Below are positions 38,001 to 48,392 of a stretch of 64,000 nucleotides of DNA, piece after piece. The notes under the pieces are model-generated. The model made no database searches. It was given only the letters and a program-made list of their open reading frames with translations, and was not told the DNA's origin. Position 1 is the first letter of the stretch. Every line of letters starts with the position of its first letter. The position numbers and the translations under genes were made by a program. Source of the stretch: Zeugodacus cucurbitae (lineage: Eukaryota; Arthropoda; Insecta; Diptera; Tephritidae); assembly GCF_028554725.1 (NCBI RefSeq), contig NC_071668.1, forward strand, positions 12,215,501 to 12,279,500. Direction: 5' to 3'.

Positions 38001-38852
38001 TTTTATTACCAGGATAGTATGCTCCAGGTAAATATTTGCTTTGCTTGTTTTGAGAGAAAGTGTAATCGTGGAATCTCATAGCATTTAAGTTGTCTAAATA
38101 ATTTATTATATGAAAAAAAGGACCACCAGCAGAAACAGGGGAACCATAAATTGATCGTTAATTTGTGGTGCTTGTTAAAGGTACTAGGTATCGGTTCGGA
38201 ATTGCAGGTTTCGGGGTCTTAATTTTCAAGCTCGTTGAGCTTTTGCTGACAAAAAAGGCTGAGTTCTGTGGACCAAGTGAATGGAAGGCAATTTAAGAAT
38301 TTGTGGAGCTTTAATCCTAAAATTCTCGCAAAGTCTTTAGAGCTTTTGCCTCTAATAGCTCGTTAGTTTGACCAAGTATTCTCCCAGTGAGAGATTATGT
38401 GGGGATATCGGATTTTTAGTTTAAAGATATAAGAAGACATTTGCTGTATATTACCTGTTGAACCCAGGATAGGTTTTTCAAGGAAATACCATAGTGTCTT
38501 CGGACCGTTTTCAATATCGATAATCACACATAGAGCCACCCCTTTAGATCCGAAATAAAAAATCGGTTAATTTGTAAGCAACAAGATAATGGATAACTGG
38601 ACATATATTAAAACTCTCTTCAGAGTTTTGCTTTAAAAGTAAAAGTTTTAAGTTAGGTTTTGTCTACGAAGGATCGGTGAGAAAAGACAGTATGTGACAT
38701 ACATATTTAAAATAAAATAGATTTCTCTTTCGGAGGAAGCCTAAAACTTTTCGATATATCAATTTTTTGTTGTACAAATAAATATTTTGCTCAAAATATA
38801 TATATATTTTATATTTTTTTATTAGTTTTTTTTTATTTTGTATATAAATTAG
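35048..38852. other. Intergenic, no gene seen
   Basis: 35380-36200 and 37200-37990 are GC-richer, with overlapping open frames on both strands. The 137-codon frame at 37206-37619 is Cys- and His-rich because of TTG and CAC tracts. 36240-37180 and 38090-38740 are of the simple-repeat-poor texture. A TG run lies at 37641-37656. No exon series is visible. Confidence 0.5.
37641..37656 (+). repeat. (TG)n microsatellite
   Basis: Eight TG dinucleotides in a row. Confidence 0.9.
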
Positions 38853-40026
38853 AACAAGTAAGGAAGGGCTAAGTTCGGGTGAAACCGAACATTTTATACT
38901 CTCGCAATTTATTTATTTAACTTTATTAATATTATATAATGCACAATTTGACCCACATATTCGTCATAGATATTGTATAAAGTCTATTGAAAATTGGAAA
39001 CACTAATATTAGGTTAGAAGCACCGAGGTCCTCATGTTCGATATATGGGGCCTTGACAACCTATGGTCCGATTTCGGCGATTTTTAGAATGGGGCTGCCA
39101 CACTATAAACGTAGTATTTGTGCAAAGTTCTGCATCGATTTCTTCACTAGCGCTTATTTTATATATTGTAATGTAAACGATTCAGATCGTCTTCAAAGTT
39201 CTGGTATATAGGAAGTAGGCGTGATTGTGAAGCGATTTGGTCTATTTTCACAACATATCATTGGGATGTAAGGAAACTATTACAAACCAAGTTTCATTGA
39301 AATCGGTCGAGTAGTTCCTGAGATATGGTTTTTGACCCATAAGTGGGCGACGCCACGCCCATTTTCCATTTTGTAAAAAAATCTGAGTGCAGCTTTCATC
39401 TGCCATTTTTTATGTGAAATTTTGTGTTTCTGACGTTTTTCGTTAGTGAGTTAACCCACTTTTAGTAGTTTTCAACCTAACCTTTGTATGGGAGGTGGGC
39501 GTGGTTATGATCCGATTTCCTCCATTTTTGGACTGTATAATGTAGTACCTAAAAGAAACGACTTTAGAAAGTTTCCTTGATATACTTTTAGTAGTTTGCG
39601 AGATACGTACAAAAAACTTAGTAGGGGGCGGGGCCACGCCCACTTCCCCAAAAAGATTACATCCACATATGCCCCTTCATAGTGCGATCCTTCATACCAA
39701 ATTTTACTTCCATAGCTTTATTTATAGCTTAGTTATGGCACTTTAAGTGTTTTCGGTTTTCGCCATTTTGTGGGCGTGCCAGTGGTCCGATTTTCGAACC
39801 TTCTTACGGTGCCAAGAAATACGTCTTCCAAGTTTCATTAAGATATCTCAATTTTTACTCATGTTACAGGACGGACGGACAGACAGACATCTGTATTTGA
39901 ACTTTTCTCGTCACCCTGTTCATTTTGATATATATAACCCTATATCTAACTCGTTTAGTTTTAGGACTTACAAACAACAGTTATGTGGACAAAACTGTAA
40001 TACTCTTGTTGCGAGAGTTTAAAAAA
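38853..40026 (-). mobile_element. Dispersed 1.2-kb repeat, copy B (inverted relative to A)
   Basis: Begins AACAAGTAAGGAAGGGCTAA with the hairpin TTCGGGTGAAACCGAA and TTTTATACTCTCGCAA, and ends TGTTGCGAGAGTTTAAAA. The order of conserved words is the reverse of copy A through its whole length, so it is a full-length copy on the other strand about 12 kb away. It lies 1.3 kb upstream of the predicted TTLL4 start. The tetranucleotide run is shorter than in A. Copy A and copy B differ by many substitutions and small indels, so neither is very young. Confidence 0.85.
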
Positions 40027-41312
40027 TATGTATACTATTTTCATATAAAATATTTATTTTTAATAATTTATCTTCAATATTTTTGGATCTCCTCTTTATA
40101 GGCATCTTTTTACACAAATTTTAAATCAAAAAGTGATTTTTTTATTTTGAATTATTTTTTTTTAATTTCTTTTGTCTTTTTTCCAGTTTTCCAGAAAAAG
40201 TTTGACAAACACTCAATTGTCTGGTTTCAAACCTAAAACAATTGGTTGTTGTATTTGCTTTGGTTTTAAGTTTGCTCTATTACAATTTCAAATTTTCTAC
40301 TAAAACAGGGTGACACAAATTAGTAATTATCGAACATGAATTATACGAATTTTCTAATAAATAAACAAAATTACAAAGTCTGCGTCCACGTAATATTAAT
40401 ATTTTAGTTAATTTTTCAAAATTTCATTAACAATTACTTAAAATAATTAAATTTTTAAATAATTTTCGCATAACTTTTAAAATACTACACAAAACACCAT
40501 CTGGCAACGTGCTTCGCAAATTTCCAGCGCCATCCCGCCAACAATTCGCCGCTGGCAACACCAAACACGCACATTCGTCTGTCGTCTCGACAAAGTAAGC
40601 ACGAAAAATTCTGTTAGATTATTTCAATTAATTTTCAATATTCAATGTCGCTATTCGAAATTTAGTACAGAATTAAATAAACAAACTAAATTAACTGTGT
40701 GTGATTCATAAGTGTGAAGGTGAGTGCATGCAAGCAATTGCAAGTAAATTAGCAACAAAAGTGCCAGTGTCTAAAAAGTAGGTGCGCAAAAAAATCAAGC
40801 GTGGCTGCAGGAGCGCCAGCATTGCCGGCAAAAATCCACCGAGTCACACTCCTCTACACCGCATTTGCCAACAAGATGGAAATGCTCTCAGTAAACTGTT
40901 TCATCGTAACAAACAAAAATGAAAAAAAAATTGATAAATAATACAAAAATCAAAGAGCCGCAGCAAATATTTAACAAAACTTGATTATTCATATGTGAAG
41001 CATACATATATATTTTCTACCAAAATGGATATTCTAACCAACAATCGGAAATTGCCAAAATACAGCAACAACAACAACAATTTGCACAATGTATGCTTAT
41101 TGAATTATTTGTACAAGTGTGTGGGGGGAAGCAGTGCGAAAAGAAATGAAAAGAAATAGCGGCAACGCATGACAATTTGCGCGAATTTGTTTGTTTTGTT
41201 TTTGTAATATATATTTTGCGTTGCAACATGTTCGATTGTGTTTGACAGCAGTAGTGAACGGATGCGGATTTGTGCGCCCTTTTCCGTTGTCACGACACAC
41301 AGACACAAAACA
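40027..41312. other. Upstream region of TTLL4 with possible alternative first exons
   Basis: No coding region. Two GT donor-like sites follow purine-rich ends: CGACAAA|GTAAGC (donor at 40595) and GTGTGAAG|GTGAGTGC (donor at 40720). Either could end an untranslated first exon spliced to 42495. The AT-rich half (40027-40490) shows nothing else. Confidence 0.35.
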
Positions 41313-41350
41313 TATAAATTTGCTTTACGAAACAGTCGTAAATTTCAGTT
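41313..41350 (+). promoter_or_regulatory. Candidate TTLL4 core promoter (TATA plus initiator)
   Basis: TATAAA at 41313-41318 is followed by an insect initiator-like TCAGTT at 41345-41350, whose A (41347) would be position +1. The spacing is 34 bp, slightly longer than the usual 30-31. No downstream promoter element is obvious. The link to TTLL4 rests on strand, distance and the donor at 41536. Confidence 0.35.
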
Positions 41351-41535
41351 TCGAGTATAAAGTCAAAATATTTAAATAAAAAATTTTGTGATTTTTTAAA
41401 TTGAATTTGATTACACACAATTTTTTTTCCATTTCACATACTTAATATTACACACATAAATAATAGTGAAAAATAATTAAATAAACCATTTTAAATATAG
41501 CACAACTAAAATTGCAACAACAAGCAAGCATCATT
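41347..41535 (+). other. Candidate TTLL4 untranslated first exon
   Basis: Bounded by the initiator at 41347 and a strong donor CATT|GTAAGT at 41536-41541. It is A-rich with CAACAACAAG near its end, as in many fly 5' leaders. It would splice to the acceptor TGTAG before 42495. No ATG-initiated long frame is present. The exon is inferred from signals only. Confidence 0.35.
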
Positions 41536-42494
41536 GTAAGTCAATATATTGTGAAATATGTAAATATGTGTATTAATATTACACGTGCCCAGCCTGATTG
41601 CGACATTGAACTTCATTGCCACCAATAAGCATTACTGTGTCAGCGCTTATTTGCATGCTGCTGCTGCTTGCATCAACTGTGCCAGACATTGGCGTCTTCG
41701 TCTACCTGTTGTAGGCGGGAATCCCTGTTTTTCATCTGTATATTGGGATAATTTTCAGACATTGGCATCAGACTCAGGCTGCACATTAGCATTACCCATC
41801 CGTCCCACAACGTTGTGCCGTCCACTTGCTTACATATCCGCACACGTACAAACATACAATTAGTAAATTGTTGAGGCAGTTCACCGAGCGTACAATTTTC
41901 TTACTTTGCCGCTGATCTTACTTTTGCTCATCCGTGCCATTCAGTTCAATTGAATTGCTTCGATTGCTCAATCGAATAGTGAATACTTGTGCTCGTGCCA
42001 TATTGTTTTTTTATTTTGGGCTTGTTGCTGTTATTGTTAGTATTAGTATTAACTAAGAGGTCTGTGTGGCATGCTACCACGAAAATAGCTTCAGTTATTT
42101 TTGTGCGCTCCGCTGTTATTCACAAAATATCGCCACCAACGAGTAGACGGGACAGCAGGCTTCCATTGCACATTCGAGCAGTAGCAGAAAGATTACTCAA
42201 CGCGCTGTGTTGGATTTATCAATTAATTTTCGACAACGGACGATGAGTGAGAACGTGGGCGCAGTTAGTGAGAAGGAGGAGGAGGAGCATAGTGACAGCG
42301 GCGCGACATTGCAACAAGTTGTTACTTTTGAATTACCTTCACGTTATTTGTCTGGCATTTTTTGTTTCTCATTTATTTAAGCTTATCTTTCTTTCGGCAC
42401 TACTGCCGATTATATTATTTGTTTTATATTAGCTGCTGAAAACTATATCATTATTTTTGTTCTTCTCTTTTTTAATTAATGTTGTGCTGTGTAG
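41536..42494 (+). other. Candidate TTLL4 intron 1
   Basis: Starts with GTAAGT and ends in a T-rich tract followed by TGTAG at 42490-42494. It includes a GC-richer part (41580-41860, 42120-42340) with unremarkable open frames. No repeat was recognised here. Confidence 0.35.
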
Positions 42495-42515
42495 AAATCA
42501 AAATTCAAAGTGAAA

Positions 42516-43112
42516 ATGGCACCAATTAGTGAAAAAAGGTCACAGCCTCCGAATACGAATCAAGTCAAAGAGATCGGTCACACAAGTCATGGCCATGGTC
42601 ATACGCATATTCACACGCATACAAAGGAGAATGCCAGCAGTAATGCGTCTGGCAAGAGTGCCGGTGTGAAAACGAAAGGTTTGGAAATACTCGATTTCCA
42701 TGAATCATGGCTGGAAGAAGTCGAATTGTACAAGGATAAATTGTATGTGCAAAAGAATCTATTGCTTTCATCACACAATCACGCTCATACTCCACATGGT
42801 TGTAAAATCGATGCACCCAATCATTATATCAATATGAATAACAAGTATATGATTAATGTACCAACGGGTCATAATGAACATAATAATAATAATAACAGCA
42901 ACAACAACAATAATAATAGCAACAATATTCTAAATGGTACGAATGTGAAACGTCAAAGAGGTGGCGGCACACCGATGACTGGTCCGCCCATAGATCCGTC
43001 AATAATTAGTAATGCCTCGCTGAATAAGTCAAATAGGATTAGTATTCGTAGTAATACTGCGGCTCCATTGTCGTCATTTTCCGATGTAATCACACCAATG
43101 ACTGGCGTACAG
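42516..43112 (+). CDS. TTLL4: TTLL4 coding exon 1
   Basis: Encodes residues 1-199, phase 0 at its end (GTACAG|GTATGT). A preceding acceptor at 42490-42494 places the exon start at 42495, leaving a 21-nt leader. It contains the His-rich stretch and the Asn/Ser run coded by AAT/AAC/AGC triplets at about 42882-42927. Includes a conserved-looking LEILDFHESWLEEVELYKDK segment. Confidence 0.85.
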
Positions 43113-46100
43113 GTATGTGGAGCTGTGAAATGATAAGATATGAAAAAAAAAATATTCAAAATTTTTATTGGTTTTTTGTATTTACGACTATTTTTCATTG
43201 AATCGATTTGAAAAGTGGTTTGAATATCTCGCGAAAAGTGTTTGTGAATTTATATTAAGCTTTTTTGCTAAAAAGTGGACTAAATATTTATCGAAAAGTG
43301 TTTGTGAGGTTATAATAAGTTTTCGATCAAAAAGTGTTATCCTGCTGAAAAATGTAAATGTCGTGTGTGTTCCTCAATCAGGATCTGGATGATCCGAGGA
43401 TGATTCACTCGGACATATTAAAAAACTGCAAAGGGGTCCTCATCTGCAAATTGGTTTAAAAAGCTCCAGTTAAAGTCCCAAGAGAGTCGTGTCTACATTA
43501 CCGAAACGCAGCTAAATCTTTAAACATCCGAGGTCTAACAATTCCCAAAATTATTTACGGAATTATTTGGTGCTACAACAACAATTATGATTTATGCTAT
43601 CTCAGACTCGCCTCAAACAAATTTCGAATCGATTCAATGAACTAGAAAATGTTAGTAGTTAGTATACTGTTATTTACAGTTATTGTTGAAATGTGTTTAA
43701 CCTCTGTTTTAACATTTTAACTATGTAGTAGTAGTTTTTGTCACAGTAACTATGTAACTAACCTAACCTAACTTTTGTGTACCGTTTATGTTTCTGCTCC
43801 CTCCAACCTTAACCAATGGCACACATTCCCACACACGGCTCGTTAACTAATGCGAAAAACCGTTATACACCACTCCGGCGTTTAATTGATGTCATGTACG
43901 TGATTTGACTGCTGTTGTTGTTTTTGTGTTCTAATTATTATACAACAACTGCGTTTGCGCCGTTTTATTTGTTATAATTCATCACTGTGCATGCGCCCTA
44001 ACGCTATAGTTGCTTTTAAAGCGACCACGAGATGAGCCGGTCGGAGCGTCCAAACAAATTACGCATAACTCCAAACGCCATTCCCATCCTCACCCGCATA
44101 CACCGACAAATGCCAGCCCCCGTCGTTCGGTATCACCACCCAAACGTGCCGCCGGTGGCGGTAGTGGTGGTGGTGGTGGTGTCGCCAGTGGTGGAGGTGG
44201 CAATGGTAGTAGTCTAAGTGCAAACACTAGTAATGCCACTAATGCTGCTGCCATTAATGGTGGCGCCGCTGCCCAAAGCACTGCCGACAAGTCATACATT
44301 GGTACAACAACCCAGAAAGCATTAAACAAAATCATTGTGAATCAATTCCACGCTAGTAGTCTGCTTAATCATAATGATAAGAAATCGGAGTTGCTTACGC
44401 AAAATGGCCTTAATAAGACGGCAGCCACTGCTTATGAGACTAGCGTTTATGCCTCACAATATATGCCGCACGATAATCGCACCTATCATAATCGCCATCC
44501 AATTGCCGATAATTCATCTTATGTGGGCGTTTCTTTAGCTAAAGGCGGTGATGGAGATCGCAGCAAGCATAGCACCACACCCGAGGATGATCCTTGTGCT
44601 GGTGAGTGACCAATAAAAAATTTTATTTTAATTAATTAAATTAATTTTTTTTAATATTCTTTAAAGCCATCGACGATGTGAACGATTACACCGATAGTGA
44701 TTCGGACGAAGATTACACTGGCCATCCATTCTACCTCATTAGTGATTTAAATGAAGTACACCAAAGTAGAAATATACGCTATCTGCCCGAACAAACAAGC
44801 AATGATGTAACGGAAGATAGCGAAGCTGATACCGAAGTCAGTGAATACTTCAAACCGGAGTGTATATTGTCACCAAGTATATTTCCGAATGTGCCACCCT
44901 ATTTGAATTTCTCATCGCATGCCGAGAAAGGTCCTGCCGTGCCGCCAACACTGCATCGTGTGCTCAAGTGGAAACTTAGTCCCGTAATGCCGAAAATAGT
45001 GAAACGTGTGGTGCTCAACTCAGGTTTTCGCATTATCAAAAGTAAGTTTCAATGCAGCGCTGTCTCTACAAATCTGTTATTAACATACTCTTTGTAATTC
45101 TCTCACCAGACACCACCGACTGGATGGCCGTATGGGAGAAACATATGAAAAGTCCAGGCTTTCGCACAATACGCTCACACCAAAAGTACAATCATATGCC
45201 GGGTTCATTTCGAATCGGTCGCAAGGATAGCATGTGGCGGAGCATACATAATAATATGAAGAAATTTGGGAAGAAGGAATTTGGTTTTATGCAAAAGTGA
45301 GTAAAAAAATAGTGTTGAACATAACCTCAATTACTGATATTGCTTAGTATCACATTTTAACGAGTTTTTGTTGTTGTAATTCGGTTCTTTTTTTGTAATT
45401 TTGGTATTAATTTTCAAATAGCTTATTGAAATCTATTATTATTCTTTCGTAGATCTTACGTAATGCCTGATGATTTGGAAAATCTACGACAAGTCTGGCC
45501 CAAAAATGCTTCGAGGCTGACAAAATGGATTGTTAAACCACCAGCAAGTGCACGCGGCACCGGTATACGTATTGTAAATAAATGGAGCCAATTCCCAAAA
45601 GATCGTCCGCTGGTCGTGCAAAAGTGAGTTCGTATACACACGATGACATTATTATACGCTTAAAGTTGGTTTTAAGAAGAATTATGTTGTTGTTGTTAGT
45701 GTGGCAATTTAAGATTTTCTCAAATAATTTTTACCGAGTTGGCAGTTCTTGGTCTGGTTCTAAAACTGGTCTGGTTCTGTATGCGTAAACCAAAAGTCAT
45801 CCGGGTCTGTTTCGGTTTCGTAGAATCAATTTTCATGGATGTCCGTCCGTTGTTGTTGTAGCGGTAGAAATAATTTTGAAGAATGCTTACGATTTGACAG
45901 TTCTGAGCCGGATAAAAATCTTTGTCCGTTCCAGTTACGTAGAAACGACTGTAGTAGGAATGAATATGCTTCTGTCTGTACCAATGGTATATCTCCCAAA
46001 CCGATCGACCAAAGTATTTCAAACTCGATCAGCCCAGGAATGTATTGGGTCCACTACTTCATCTAAGATATAGGTTGTTAGAAGAATGCTGTGGACAGTA

Positions 46101-48392
46101 CTTGATCGAATCCAAAAAATCCGGGCCGATCTCGTTAGGTAAACCTCGTCCTTCCTTCTGTACTAATGGCATATCTCCCAAACCGATTGACCAAAGTATT
46201 TCAAACTCGTCCAGGGTCCAGGGATGTATTCGATCCACTACTTCATCTAGCAGAGTGGTAAGGTATAGTTTGAAAGAATAATGCTGTCGACAGTTCTTGA
46301 TCAAATCCGAAAAAACCGGGCCGATCCCGTTGGCTAAACCCGTGTGTTGTCGAAATAGCTGAAAATTGACCTATTTAACTTTTTATGTTCGTTTCGCAAG
46401 ACCTGGAGGAAGTCACATCTTTAATATATTTATATATGTATTCTCTTCTTTTCCAGATATATCGAGCGTCCACTACTTATCAACGATAGTAAATTTGATA
46501 TGCGTATTTATGTGGTACTAACATCGATAAATCCCTTGCGTATATATATGTACAAAGATGGTTTAGCGCGTTTCGCCTCAGTCAAATACAGTTCGGAGCT
46601 GACGAGTCTCGATGATCGTTGCATGCATCTAACCAATTATAGCATCAATAAATTCTCACAGAATTATTCGAAGAATGAAGATTTCAATGCATGTCAAGGC
46701 CACAAATGGACATTGCAATCGCTGTGGTCCTGCTTGGAGACACGTGGCGTGAATACAAAACGCCTGTGGGCGACACTGCGTAATTTGGTTATTAAAGCGA
46801 TTGTTAGCGGTGAATCGGGCCTGAATCGCATGTATCGTCAAAATGTGAATTTTCGTTATAATTGTTTTGAATTATTCGGTTTCGATGTTTTGCTGGATGA
46901 GAATCTTGTGCCATGGTTGTTGGAAATCAATATATCACCGTCACTGCACTCAGAACTGCCATTGGATTTGCATGTGAAAGGTCCACTCATACAGGCTGTG
47001 TTGAATACGGCGCTGTATCAGGTGCCACCCAAACTGAATGAAAAGCAACAAAAAGATATACAGCAAGAGTTGAATTTGACGGGTCCATTGTGTCATGATA
47101 AACGCATATTCACCACTTGTCTCACTGCCGAAGAGGTGCGCAAACATAATCAATTCACTAATCGTTCGATTGAGTTTCGCGAAGAATACCTCGAACCCAT
47201 ACTTGCCAATCTACTGCCAGATGATGTGCGTTGTCTAATCATCTCCGAGGATGAGCTTGCGCGCTGTGCGCCACTCGAACGCATCTTCCCCACCGCCGAC
47301 ACACATACCTACCTGAAATTTGTCGATAATCCACGTTACTACAATCGCCTACTGGACGCTTGGGAGACGCGCTATGGTGATTTCCGTTCGCAGGGTATTG
47401 ATTTGCTGAAACGCTATTGCGCCGAGGGCTATCATTTGAATGTGTCCGATGCGGCTTTGGAGAAGGTGAGTGTTTGAATTTAATAGAAATATATTTTTAT
47501 TTAATTTTCCGAAACACTTGGTCCAAAATAGTGCTATGCAAAACTCACCTCAAGTGTGGTGAATTTCTATATTTAAAATTTCGACCAGAGAGATTTTATT
47601 CCAGAGAGATTTATTTCTGCTATGAGAAACTCACCTCAAGTGTGGTGAATTTCTATATTTCAAATCTCAACAACCAGAGAGATTTTATTCTGCTGACTGC
47701 TCGACAATCATATTCATATTTGAAATTTTTCGCTTTTTCACTGGGAGCAGATTAATCTTCTTACCTTCGAACCTCACCGAGGATCAAGAAGGACTTCCTA
47801 AGTAAAGCTGATGAAATACGACCTTGTACTTTTCTTACATGGTGCGAGGTCTCAAAAACTGGTTCTTGACAACATACGCAGAAGGTCTATTAGTGTCTTC
47901 AATTGCTCTAGTTTAGGAAATGATGTCCTTGGGAGTCAAAATATCAAAAAATTTTAGAAAAAGAGTACGAGTTGTCTCTTAAAACGAGAGTAACCCTTCG
48001 TTAATAGACCTTACAATATTACAGTAGATTAAACTTATCTGATCCAACTTGGAATGGAACCCCGTAGAACAATAATCTCCGTGTTTGCCTGTTCCGTCGA
48101 ATTTACTCTCTAATAACACTTTTTCTCCGTGAATTAAGCTCGTCTTCTCAATATTTTTTAGATTACTCTTAAACGGCATCTAAAAATTCGTTACAACAAC
48201 AACAACAAATACAATTTTACTTATATTTCGCAGGAACCCGATGTGGCACTAACCGAAATCGATATGTTGCATCAAAAGAAGAGCGAAATCACACTTGTAC
48301 CCGATAATAATACGACCGGCGATAGCGCACTGGCTTCCAAGGCGGGTTCACCCGAATCGACGGCGGACACGTCCGTGCGTTCGCAACACTAG
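42516..48392 (+). CDS. TTLL4: Tubulin polyglutamylase TTLL4-like, seven coding exons
   Basis: Predicted ATP-dependent ligase adding glutamate side chains to tubulin tails, from its similarity to animal TTLL4. Exons 42516-43112, 44010-44601, 44667-45041, 45110-45296, 45453-45623, 46457-47465 and 48234-48392 total 3090 nt (1029 residues plus stop), with GT-AG borders and matching phases. The N-terminal half is low complexity: His-rich 22-35, Asn/Ser-rich about 121-142, Gly-rich about 245-268, acidic 403-413. The TTL domain spans about 470-830, with HMKSPGFRTIRSHQK (533-547), the WIVKPPASARG nucleotide loop (609-619), KYIERPLL (641-648), HLTNYS (698-703), FELFGFDVLLDEN (778-790) and LLEINISPS (795-803). 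Asp784, Glu797 and Asn799 are the likely metal/ATP ligands, all present. Human TTLL4 is about 1200 residues, so the tail here is shorter. The start has a good context (GTGAAAATGG) and follows a strong acceptor. TTLL5 is less likely, given the motif match to TTLL4. Confidence 0.92.
43113..44009 (+). other. TTLL4 intron with 60-bp repeat
   Basis: GTATGT start and TATAG end (44005-44009). An in-phase alternative acceptor AAAG at 44018-44021 would remove four residues (LLKR becomes R). The repeat at 43211-43345 is annotated separately. A short CTAACCTAACCTAAC run at about 43759-43773 is too short to be telomere-like sequence. Confidence 0.75.
43211..43345 (+). repeat. 60-bp tandem repeat in TTLL4 intron
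   Basis: AAAAGTGG starts at 43211 and 43271, and a partial AAAAGTG at 43330. Each full unit also has TCGCGAAAAGTGTTTGTGA or TATCGAAAAGTGTTTGTGA. Two full units and a partial third. Confidence 0.85.
44010..44601 (+). CDS. TTLL4: TTLL4 coding exon 2
   Basis: Residues 200-396 plus one base. Begins after TATAG, reading LLKRPRDEP, and ends GCTG|GTGAGT. Rich in Pro, Ser and His, then a Gly-rich tract coded by GGT/GGC repeats at about 44145-44217, then Ser/Thr/Asn-rich low complexity. Likely disordered. Confidence 0.85.
44667..45041 (+). CDS. TTLL4: TTLL4 coding exon 3
   Basis: Residues 397-521. Follows a 65-bp intron (TTAAAG acceptor at 44661-44666). Begins with an acidic stretch and ends in the start of the TTL domain (PPYLNFSS to RVLKWKLSPVMPKIVKRVV). 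Donor AAAA|GTAAGT. Confidence 0.92.
45110..45296 (+). CDS. TTLL4: TTLL4 coding exon 4
   Basis: Residues 522-583 plus two bases. Follows a 68-bp intron ending CACCAG. Carries the family signature HMKSPGFRTIRSHQKYNHMP and GSFRIGRKDSMWRS. Donor AAAA|GTGAGT. Confidence 0.95.
45453..45623 (+). CDS. TTLL4: TTLL4 coding exon 5
   Basis: Residues 584-640. Follows a 156-bp intron ending TCGTAG. Carries the nucleotide-binding loop WIVKPPASARGTGI and RPLVVQ. Donor CAAAA|GTGAGT. Confidence 0.95.
45624..46456 (+). other. TTLL4 intron 5 (between coding exons 5 and 6)
   Basis: 833 bp ending in a pyrimidine tract and TTCCAG. Most of it is a dispersed repeat plus a diverged tandem array (45850-46341). Small open frames here repeat the same peptide and are not coding. 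Confidence 0.9.
45850..46341 (+). repeat. TTG-headed dispersed repeat expanded into a tandem array
   Basis: Starts TTGTTGTTGTAGCGGTAGAA, followed by GCCGGATAAAAATC and GTTCCAGTTACGTAGAAACG. Units then recur: ATCTCCCAAACCGAT at 45991 and 46173 (182 bp), and GAATGCT-type words at about 45881, 46083 and 46278 (roughly 195-205 bp). A related TTG-headed copy lies at 54801-54900. I recall a similar motif order from other fly spacers. Confidence 0.7.
46457..47465 (+). CDS. TTLL4: TTLL4 coding exon 6
   Basis: The largest exon, residues 641-977. Holds the core of the catalytic domain (KYIERPLL, RIYVVLTS, HLTNYS, CQGHKW, FELFGFDVLLDEN, LLEINISPSLHS) and the region after it up to DAALEK. The frame stays open 12 nt into the intron (VSV then TGA), so read-through would end the protein just after 977. 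Donor GAGAAG|GTGAGT. Confidence 0.95.
47466..48233 (+). other. TTLL4 last intron
   Basis: 768 bp from GTGAGT to TTTCGCAG. Contains the 86-bp repeat pair and a simple-repeat-poor block (about 47750-48180) followed by a CAA tract. Confidence 0.9.
47541..47712 (+). repeat. 86-bp tandem repeat in last TTLL4 intron
   Basis: AAACTCACCTCAAGTGTGG at 47541 and again at 47627, each followed by TGAATTTCTATATTT and a CCAGAGAGATTTTATT segment. Two copies with small indels. Confidence 0.9.
48234..48392 (+). CDS. TTLL4: TTLL4 last coding exon
   Basis: Residues 978-1029 and TAG at 48390-48392. The peptide is Ser/Thr/Asp-rich (EPDVALTEIDMLHQKKSE and following) with no domain. The acceptor CGCAG is good and the phase agrees with the exon before. 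Confidence 0.85.
   Translation, partial: EPDVALTEIDMLHQKKSEITLVPDNNTTGDSALASKAGSPESTADTSVRSQH

Noticed and set aside
43759..43773. CCTAA repeats resembling insect telomere units
   Set aside because: Only about two and a half units inside an intron, and flies lack this telomere repeat.
45720..46304. Small frames inside TTLL4 intron 5 repeating the same peptide
   Set aside because: They are the tandem array translated twice; splice borders remove the region.
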